Source of the DNA: JAVBMO01 sp031552355
GTDB lineage: Bacteria > Bacteroidota > Bacteroidia > Bacteroidales > P3
Direction of reading: 5' to 3'
Length of the DNA: 12,050 nt
NCBI GenBank assembly: GCA_031552355.1
Contig: JAVBMO010000124.1
Span: 1 to 12,050 of the forward strand
Of the stretch, positions 7,751 to 12,050 are shown piece after piece. The notes under the pieces were generated by a model. The model was given only the letters and a program-made list of their open reading frames with translations. It made no database searches and was not told the origin of the DNA. The position numbers and the translations under genes are program-made. Every line of letters begins with the position of its first letter. The stretch's first letter is position 1.

Positions 7751-8563
7751 ATGGCAAAAAAGAAAGAATCCACATTTTTTAATATGTTTTTGGCGTTGGT
7801 GGTCATTTCTGTGACGGCTGCCACGGCTTTGGCTTATGTAAATTCAATAACCGAAAAGCCCATTGCCTATGCTCAAAAACAAAAGCAAACCGATGCTTTG
7901 AAAGCAGTTTTGCCTTCTTTTGAATCTGTTGAAGAAAAAAATATTGCTGTCGGCGCCGACACACTGAAAGCGCATTACGCTTATAAAAACAACGAATTGG
8001 TGGGCGTTGCCGTAGAAAGTTTTACAAACAAAGGCTTTTCGGGACGTATTGATTTGATGGTCGGTTTTTTAGCCAATGGAAATATTTGCAACACACAGGT
8101 TTTGCAACATAAAGAAACGCCGGGATTAGGTTCCAAAATGCTGGAAAGCCCGTTCAAAGATCAGTTTGTTGGAAAAAATCCATCAACATTCAAACTTTCT
8201 GTAAAAAAAGACGGTGGCAATGTGGATGCCATTACAGCAGCAACCATCAGTTCCCGCGCTTTTTGCGATGCCGCCCAACGCGCCTATGATGCTTTTTCTG
8301 GCAATACCGATGGCACTTCGGGCGCAACAACAACATCCGAAGAACCGGCTTCAAAAAATACGATCACAAATTTGGAAGGGAAATCAAACTCTACATTACC
8401 GGATGGCACTTCAAGCGCCACGCCCAAAGGAAATCCGGGTAAAGAGGTTAAAAAAACGGATGCTGCTTTCGGCACAACAACCGAAACAAATGCTAAAGCA
8501 GTTCCGTCGAAAGCCGTAGATGCTACTTCCGGTGCAACCACTAATGAAGGAGGTGTAAAATGA
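7751..8563 (+). CDS. rnfG: Rnf complex subunit G with extended motif-rich tail
   Basis: FMN-carrying subunit of 270 residues, anchored by one N-terminal helix (about 8-30), with the rest outside the cytoplasm. The FMN-binding domain shows E-T-P-G-L-G-S-K-M (122-130) and V-D-A-I-T-A-A-T-I-S-S (158-168). Thr165 is the expected covalent FMN site; this copy has A where the (S/T)GAT consensus has G. The domain ends near residue 182. A Ser/Thr/Lys/Gly/Pro-rich tail of about 88 residues follows, with repeated D-x-x-S-G-A-T-like motifs (separate entry). The frame is open upstream to 7688 inside rnfD, but the ATG at 7751 gives the usual short lysine-rich start before the helix. The stop overlaps the rnfE start by four bases. 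FMN would be attached by an ApbE-type transferase, which is not encoded in this window. Confidence 0.95.
   Translation: MAKKKESTFFNMFLALVVISVTAATALAYVNSITEKPIAYAQKQKQTDALKAVLPSFESVEEKNIAVGADTLKAHYAYKNNELVGVAVESFTNKGFSGRIDLMVGFLANGNICNTQVLQHKETPGLGSKMLESPFKDQFVGKNPSTFKLSVKKDGGNVDAITAATISSRAFCDAAQRAYDAFSGNTDGTSGATTTSEEPASKNTITNLEGKSNSTLPDGTSSATPKGNPGKEVKKTDAAFGTTTETNAKAVPSKAVDATSGATTNEGGVK
8309..8542 (+). repeat. Repeated flavinylation-like motifs in RnfG tail
   Basis: Four eight-residue units lie in the tail: D-G-T-S-G-A-T-T (187-194, bases 8309-8332), D-G-T-S-S-A-T-P (218-225, 8402-8425), D-A-A-F-G-T-T-T (237-244, 8459-8482) and D-A-T-S-G-A-T-T (257-264, 8519-8542). The first and last fit the FMN-transferase consensus Dxx(S/T)GA(T/S) fully, the second has S for G, and the third is degenerate. 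The first and last units differ at many silent positions (TCG-GGC-GCA-ACA against TCC-GGT-GCA-ACC), so the likeness is at protein level and not a recent DNA duplication. The motifs are plain; whether FMN is attached is unknown. Confidence 0.85.
8547..8554 (+). promoter_or_regulatory. Strong Shine-Dalgarno for rnfE inside rnfG
   Basis: AAGGAGGT lies five bases before the rnfE ATG at 8560, within the last codons of rnfG (E-G-G-V). It is the only near-perfect Shine-Dalgarno sequence I noticed before a gene here. It fixes the rnfE start and, with the ATGA overlap, suggests coupled but independently strong translation of rnfE. Confidence 0.8.
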
Positions 8564-9171
8564 ATTTGACCGATTTTTCAAAAAAACTAAAACCTATTGC
8601 CATTAATGGACTTTTGAAAGAAAATCCGATTTTTGTTTTGTTGTTGGGCATGTGCCCGACTTTGGGCGTAACCAGTTCGGCCATAAACGGCTTGGGAATG
8701 GGTTTGGCAACTGCCTTTGTGCTGATGATGTCAAATCTGGCCATTTCTTTGGTCAAAGGGTTTATTCCCGACAAGGTGCGGATTCCTGCTTTTATTGTTA
8801 TCATTGCCACTTTTGTTACCATTGTTGATTTGCTGATGGCCGGTTATGTGCCTGCTTTGCATGCTCAATTGGGGATTTATATTCCTTTGATTGTAGTGAA
8901 TTGTGTGGTTTTGGCGCGGGCAGAATCTTTTGCATCCAAAAATACTCCACTCCTTTCGCTTTGCGATGGGCTGTTTATGGGTTTAGGGTTTACCTTTGCC
9001 CTGACATTGCTGGGCGCTACACGCGAACTTTTGGGTAGCGGCGCCATTTTTGGCCAAAAATTTCTTGCTCCGGGCAAAGATGGAATGCTTATTTTTGTGT
9101 TAGCCCCGGGTGGATTTATTGCTTTGGGATTTCTTACGGCTATTTTCCGCAAGTTGAACAAAGCCAATTAA
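8560..9171 (+). CDS. rnfE: Rnf complex subunit E, ion-translocating core
   Basis: Integral membrane protein of 203 residues with about six hydrophobic helices. Family motifs are E-N-P (21-23), L-G-M-C-P-T-L-G-V-T (29-38), G-I-Y-I-P-L-I-V-V-N-C (105-115) followed by A-R-A-E-S-F-A, and G-A-T-R-E-L-L-G further on. The ENP start and the R-A-E-x-F-A motif mark it as RnfE and not its paralogue RnfA. C32 and C115 correspond to the cysteines that, in the Rnf/NQR family, help hold a [2Fe-2S] cluster at the interface of the two paralogous subunits. The start is fixed by the strong Shine-Dalgarno sequence and the ATGA overlap with rnfG. The partner gene rnfA, which usually comes next in this gene order, is not in the window. 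Confidence 0.96.
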   Translation: MNLTDFSKKLKPIAINGLLKENPIFVLLLGMCPTLGVTSSAINGLGMGLATAFVLMMSNLAISLVKGFIPDKVRIPAFIVIIATFVTIVDLLMAGYVPALHAQLGIYIPLIVVNCVVLARAESFASKNTPLLSLCDGLFMGLGFTFALTLLGATRELLGSGAIFGQKFLAPGKDGMLIFVLAPGGFIALGFLTAIFRKLNKAN

Positions 9172-9174
9172 ACA

Positions 9175-9771
9175 ATGAACTCCCAGCCATTTCCTTGGTG
9201 GAAATTTCAGATAAAGAGGTGGAAACATTATCTGTCAGCGTACAGCGAATATAATCTGCATTCGCCGTTTGTTTTCAATTTTTACACGAAAGTGGTACCC
9301 AAAATTCCTGTATTCAATTGGTTGTTTTCAGGAAAAGTATCTCAAGAAAAAATTGTTCAGACAGTAATTTTCAAAGCTTTTGAGTATTTCGAACCAAAAA
9401 ATTTCCTAAAATCGGGAAATTTATGGAATGTACAATGGCAAAACTATATTTCTTCAAAAGGAATTCCATCCCAATTTATCAATTCTTCAGACAAAACATT
9501 TTCCTTGTCGGAAAATTTTGGGCAGACTGTTGAATTTGCACTTTTCGATGCAGAAGCGTTAGAAAATGGAATGGCAGAATTATTCATTAAACACCATGGA
9601 AACAGAAGTGTCTTTGTGATAGAAGGGATTCACCAGTCTAAGCAGGCAGAACAGGCGTGGAAAAAAATACAAACAGAGACAGCTGTTACTGCCTCGATCG
9701 ATTTATTTTTTGTAGGATTTCTGTTCTTTAAAAAAGAGTTGTCGAAACAAGATTTTGTCTTAAGGTTTTAG
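9175..9771 (+). CDS. Degenerate methyltransferase-like protein in the rnfA position
   Basis: A 198-residue protein starting 3 bp after the rnfE stop. Its ends resemble a family of Bacteroidota class I SAM-dependent methyltransferases. The N-terminus has N-L-H-S-P-F-V-F-N-F-Y (family: HSPFVFxLY). The C-terminus has G-I-H-Q-S-K-Q-A-E-Q-A-W-K-K-I, then S-I-D-L-F-F-V-G-F-L-F-F-K-K-E and F-V-L-R-F (family: DDIHxSxxMxxAWxxI, IDLFxxGxxFFR). The part that should bind SAM (family: ELGTSLGIS after the Y-F-x-P segment) reads K-S-G-N-L-W-N-V-Q, and D-D before I-H is E-G. The protein is also shorter than the roughly 240-260 residues I expect. It lacks the membrane helices of RnfA. It is in frame throughout, so it is probably expressed and catalytically dead or repurposed. 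The family likeness is from memory of motifs. Confidence 0.65.
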   Translation: MNSQPFPWWKFQIKRWKHYLSAYSEYNLHSPFVFNFYTKVVPKIPVFNWLFSGKVSQEKIVQTVIFKAFEYFEPKNFLKSGNLWNVQWQNYISSKGIPSQFINSSDKTFSLSENFGQTVEFALFDAEALENGMAELFIKHHGNRSVFVIEGIHQSKQAEQAWKKIQTETAVTASIDLFFVGFLFFKKELSKQDFVLRF

Positions 9772-9815
9772 GCTTTAGACAGGATTTACATGAACAATTA
9801 ATAATGAATAATTTG

Positions 9816-9835
9816 ATAAGGCATTCTTGCCTTAT
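9816..9835. terminator. Hairpin between convergent genes, possible bidirectional terminator
   Basis: ATAAGGCA (9816-9823) and TGCCTTAT (9828-9835) form a perfect 8-bp stem around a TTCT loop. It lies between the stop at 9771 (+) and the DUF5606 stop at 9889 (-), where a shared terminator is expected. The flanks are AT-rich, but no clean T-run follows on either strand. The surrounding spacer also holds AATAATGAATAATTT-type words like those between rnfB and rnfC. Confidence 0.55.
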
Positions 9836-9888
9836 TCATCACTTATAATTTATCGTTAGAAAAAGAAATCCCGTAATGGATTCAGATC

Positions 9889-10317
9889 TTATTTCTCCTC
9901 TTCAACCAGTTCCTCCACTTTGGTATCTTCGGTTAAATCCACCAAATTGTTTTGAACAAGGATGTTGTACCAAACAAACACTTTTTTCATATCGGAATTA
10001 TAAACCTTGTCTTCGTCATAGTTTGGAACCATTTTGGCAAAAAGAGCTGTAATTTCTTTTGCCGACAGGGCGGAAATATTGTCTACTTCGACCTTGTTGT
10101 ATTCTTCAAAAATAGCCTGAAAAACCTTTTTTAATGGAATATCTTCGTCGGTGCAAAGAATGCTGATGTCTTCCAAAGCGCTTACTTTGTTGTTGATGAA
10201 AACAGGAAATTTTTTGCCGTCGCACAAAGATTCAACCAAAAGCCCTGTTTTGGAACGGGAAACCAATTTAAATAATCCCGACTTCCCTGAAATAGTTAAA
10301 ATATTCGATAAATCCAT
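9889..10317 (-). CDS. DUF5606 family protein, conserved in Bacteroidota
   Basis: A 142-residue soluble protein without signal peptide or membrane segment. The N-terminus (M-D-L-S-N-I-L-T-I-S-G-K-S-G-L-F-K-L-V-S) and the following V-E-S-L-C-D-G-K-K-F-P-V-F match the DUF5606 family as I remember it. S-A-L-E-D-I-S-I, V-P-N-Y-D-E-D-K-V-Y-x-S-D-M-K-K and W-Y-N-I-L also fit. The family is short and well conserved in Bacteroidota, and its function is unknown to me. The C-terminus is acidic (V-E-E-L-V-E-E-E-K). It has its own promoter candidate, is divergent from ribBA and is convergent with the methyltransferase-like gene, so it is probably a single-gene unit. Synteny suggests no role. Confidence 0.85.
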   Translation of the reverse strand: MDLSNILTISGKSGLFKLVSRSKTGLLVESLCDGKKFPVFINNKVSALEDISILCTDEDIPLKKVFQAIFEEYNKVEVDNISALSAKEITALFAKMVPNYDEDKVYNSDMKKVFVWYNILVQNNLVDLTEDTKVEELVEEEK

Positions 10318-10352
10318 AAATTTTGTTTGTTTTCTGTATAAAATATAGACAG

Positions 10353-10383
10353 CAAAATTACGGAAAACTTGGCAAAAATCAAA
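10353..10383 (-). promoter_or_regulatory. Candidate promoter of the DUF5606 gene
   Basis: On the minus strand TTTG (10383-10380) is followed after 19 bases by TAATTTTG (10360-10353), a full match to the Bacteroidota TTTG/TAnnTTTG promoter. Transcription would begin near 10346, leaving a leader of about 29 bases before the ATG at 10317. Confidence 0.6.
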
Positions 10384-10585
10384 TTTATTAAAAGGAGGGA
10401 TTTATTAAAATCAAGCGAAACATATACAATGTAAATTTTGAAAAAATTATGTCAGTTAAAAAAGACCTGATTTTTGATGACTTTGCATTGCTTTTTATTA
10501 GCGTTTATTTTAAAATAGTGGTTTTGTTTTGCATTTTCCAAACAATAAGAAAATCAAGCTCCCGTTTTATCTAAAGTTTTTCCCG
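10384..10585. other. Central part of DUF5606-ribBA spacer, no clear gene
   Basis: The full spacer is 306 bp (10318-10623), with a promoter candidate at each end. The middle is AT-rich. It holds one small ORF on the plus strand (10449-10574, 41 codons, M-S-V-K-K-D-L-I-F start, hydrophobic at residues 12-30). That ORF has no ribosome binding site and runs to within 12 bp of the ribBA promoter box. It could be a tiny membrane peptide but is more likely chance. I see no conserved FMN-riboswitch (RFN) elements and no repeats here. Confidence 0.4.
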
Positions 10586-10593
10586 TAACTTTG
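10586..10593 (+). promoter_or_regulatory. Candidate promoter box for ribBA
   Basis: TAACTTTG matches TAnnTTTG and lies 30 bases before the ribBA ATG. Upstream, TTTT at 10565-10568 with 17 bases between is a weak substitute for TTTG. Transcription would start near 10600, a leader too short to contain a riboswitch. Confidence 0.5.
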
Positions 10594-10623
10594 TAAAACA
10601 AAAGACTCATATTTTAGCGATAT

Positions 10624-11835
10624 ATGGACATAAAACTCAACACTATAGAAGAAGCCATTGAAGATTTCAAAGAAGGAAAATTTTTGATTGTAGTAGATGA
10701 CGAAGACCGTGAAAATGAAGGTGATTTTATTATTGCGGCAGAAAAAGTAACCCCCGAAAAAATAAATTTCATGATGACCTACGGACGTGGGCTGCTTTGT
10801 GCACCCATTACCGAGGAACGTTGTCAGGAACTGGAATTGGAAATGCAGGCAACCCGCAATACCTCCATTTACGACACACCGTTTACCATCACAGTAGATC
10901 GTGTGGGAAACGGCTGTACAACAGGGGTTTCTATGTACGACCGTGCGGAAACAATTTTAGCTTTAGCCAACCCGAATATCAATCCAGGAGATTTGGCACG
11001 CCCCGGACATGTAAGCCCTTTGAGAGCACGTTCCCGTGGAGTTTTGCAACGCGCAGGGCATACCGAAGCTACTATTGATTTGGCGCGTTTGGCCGGTTTG
11101 TATCCGGCAGGAGCTTTGATAGAAATCATCAACGAAGACGGAACCATGGCGCGTCTTTCCGATTTAATGAAAGTAGCTGAAAAATTCAACATCAAAATCA
11201 TTACCATCAAAGACCTGATAGCTTATCGCTACAAAATGGAGTCTTTGGTCGAAAATGGCGTAGTGGTAAACATGCCGACACAATACGGCGAATTTAAGCT
11301 GATGCCCTTTAAACAAAAATCGAACGGATTGGAGCATGTCGCTTTGGTAAAAGGCGAATGGAAAGAAGACGAACCTGTTTTGGTTCGCATGCACTCTTCC
11401 TGCGCCACAGGCGATATTTTCGGATCTTTGCGTTGCGAATGTGGCGAACAATTACATAAATCCATGCAGATGATTCAGGAAGAAGGCAAAGGCGCCATTG
11501 TATATTTGAACCAAGAAGGGCGCGGCATTGGCTTGATGGAAAAAATGAAAGCCTACAAATTGCAGGAAGAAGGTTTGGATACCGTAGATGCGAACCTGCA
11601 TTTGGGCCACAAAGCCGACGAACGCGACTATGGCATTGGCGCACAGATATTAAGAGAGCTTCATATTCGTAAATTGCGATTGATTACCAACAACCCCATA
11701 AAAAGAAAAGGCTTGGAAGGTTATGGTTTGGAAATTGTGGAAACTGTTCCCTTGGTTATCCAACCCAATAAATACAACGAAAAATACCTGAAAACCAAAC
11801 AGGAAAAAATGGGACATGAGCTTAAATTGAAATAA
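10624..11835 (+). CDS. ribBA: RibBA, DHBP synthase / GTP cyclohydrolase II
   Basis: Bifunctional cytoplasmic enzyme of 403 residues supplying both starting branches of riboflavin synthesis. RibB converts ribulose 5-phosphate to 3,4-dihydroxy-2-butanone 4-phosphate, and RibA opens GTP. The RibB half (about 1-200) shows V-D-D-E-D-R-E-N-E-G-D (24-34), T-T-G-V-S-M-Y-D-R-A (99-108) and R-P-G-H-V-S-P-L-R-A (126-135) followed by G-H-T-E-A. The RibA half (about 205-403) has the zinc cysteines C260, C271 and C273 in H-S-S-C-x10-C-E-C-G, then N-Q-E-G-R-G-I-G-L (296-304) and R-D-Y-G-I-G-A-Q-I-L (334-343). Both sets of key residues look intact. The length is normal for the fusion. It has its own promoter candidate. 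The glycosylase gene follows after 58 bp on the same strand. Confidence 0.97.
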   Translation: MDIKLNTIEEAIEDFKEGKFLIVVDDEDRENEGDFIIAAEKVTPEKINFMMTYGRGLLCAPITEERCQELELEMQATRNTSIYDTPFTITVDRVGNGCTTGVSMYDRAETILALANPNINPGDLARPGHVSPLRARSRGVLQRAGHTEATIDLARLAGLYPAGALIEIINEDGTMARLSDLMKVAEKFNIKIITIKDLIAYRYKMESLVENGVVVNMPTQYGEFKLMPFKQKSNGLEHVALVKGEWKEDEPVLVRMHSSCATGDIFGSLRCECGEQLHKSMQMIQEEGKGAIVYLNQEGRGIGLMEKMKAYKLQEEGLDTVDANLHLGHKADERDYGIGAQILRELHIRKLRLITNNPIKRKGLEGYGLEIVETVPLVIQPNKYNEKYLKTKQEKMGHELKLK

Positions 11836-11837
11836 AA

Positions 11838-11861
11838 ATGAGAAAAATGGTTTTTCCTCAT
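11838..11861 (+). terminator. Weak AT-rich hairpin after ribBA
   Basis: ATGAGAAAAA (11838-11847) can pair with TTTTTCCTCAT (11851-11861), with one unpaired C and a TGG loop. The left arm can alternatively pair with TTCTCAC just beyond. It starts two bases after the ribBA stop. With few G:C pairs and no following T-run it is a weak terminator candidate, and read-through into the next gene is likely. Confidence 0.3.
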
Positions 11862-11893
11862 TCTCACTTTTCAACTTTCAATGTTCAATTCAA

Positions 11894-12050
11894 ATGAAGC
11901 TTCCGCAGGAATTTTATTTGTCGGATGATGTGGTGGCTTTGGCAAAATCTTTGTTGGGAAAGAAATTATGTACTTCCTTTCAGGGAAAAATAACCAAAGG
12001 TATTATTGTGGAAACCGAAGCCTATGCAGGAATTACGGACAAAGCTTCGC
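11894..12050 (+). CDS. 3-methyladenine DNA glycosylase, N-terminal part (truncated by window)
   Basis: The first 52 codons of a base-excision repair enzyme of the AAG/MPG family, which removes alkylated purines such as 3-methyladenine from DNA. The visible part begins M-K-L-P-Q-E-F-Y-L-S-D-D-V-V and continues A-K-S-L-L-G-K-K-L, then G-I-I-V-E-T-E-A-Y-A-G and D-K-A-S. The Glu in the T-E-A-Y motif is the residue that activates the catalytic water in human AAG. The gene runs off the right edge; a full protein would be about 190-210 residues. The ATG at 11894 is chosen because family similarity begins almost at once. It follows ribBA on the same strand after a short spacer with TTCAACTTTCAATGTTCAATT-type words. 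Confidence 0.9.
   Translation, partial: MKLPQEFYLSDDVVALAKSLLGKKLCTSFQGKITKGIIVETEAYAGITDKAS

Noticed and set aside
9175..9771. Divergent RnfA
   Set aside because: It has no series of membrane helices and no RnfA cysteine motifs; its terminal motifs point to a methyltransferase family instead.
10318..10623. FMN riboswitch before ribBA
   Set aside because: I looked for the conserved RFN elements and compact stem set and found none; the predicted leader is only about 24 bases.

Overview
The window comes from a Bacteroidota genome, most likely one of the anaerobic Bacteroidales-type lineages. Four things support this: a fused FeoA-FeoB protein, a DUF5606 gene (a family I know only from Bacteroidota), an rnfB-C-D-G-E gene order with a 24-cysteine RnfB, and several promoter candidates of the Bacteroidota type (TAnnTTTG, some with an upstream TTTG). 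The DNA is fairly AT-rich, and most start codons lack a strong Shine-Dalgarno sequence. No tRNA, rRNA, CRISPR array, insertion sequence or phage gene was seen.

Layout. At the left edge is the 3' part of an alpha/beta-hydrolase gene (+). Facing it, on the minus strand, are an OprB-type outer-membrane porin and then feoAB (ferrous iron import). The porin and feoAB are probably one functional group, since a 10-bp palindrome, TTTTGCAAAA, sits at both of their promoters. Between the porin and the divergent rnf genes lies a perfect 21-bp tandem duplication next to the porin promoter. The plus strand then carries rnfB, rnfC, rnfD, rnfG and rnfE, most of an Rnf ferredoxin:NAD+ oxidoreductase that couples electron transfer to ion pumping. 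The next gene, 3 bp after rnfE, is not the expected rnfA. It is a short protein resembling a Bacteroidota SAM-dependent methyltransferase family but without a recognisable SAM-binding motif. Beyond a hairpin lies DUF5606 (-), and after a 306-bp divergent spacer come ribBA (riboflavin synthesis) and the start of a 3-methyladenine DNA glycosylase gene (+).

Most interesting points. (1) RnfG has a C-terminal tail of about 90 residues holding three or four extra copies of a motif resembling the covalent-FMN attachment consensus Dxx(S/T)GA(T/S). The copies are conserved as protein but diverged in codon choice. The normal site in the folded domain reads DAITAAT, without the glycine, whereas two tail copies match the consensus fully. 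This could make RnfG multiply flavinylated, which is testable. (2) rnfA is absent from its expected place, although RnfE keeps the two cysteines that should share a membrane [2Fe-2S] cluster with RnfA. (3) The gene in that place is a degenerate methyltransferase relative. (4) Two candidate control elements flank the porin gene. RibBA supplies a precursor of the flavins that Rnf uses, but it has its own promoter candidate and nothing in the sequence ties it to rnf.
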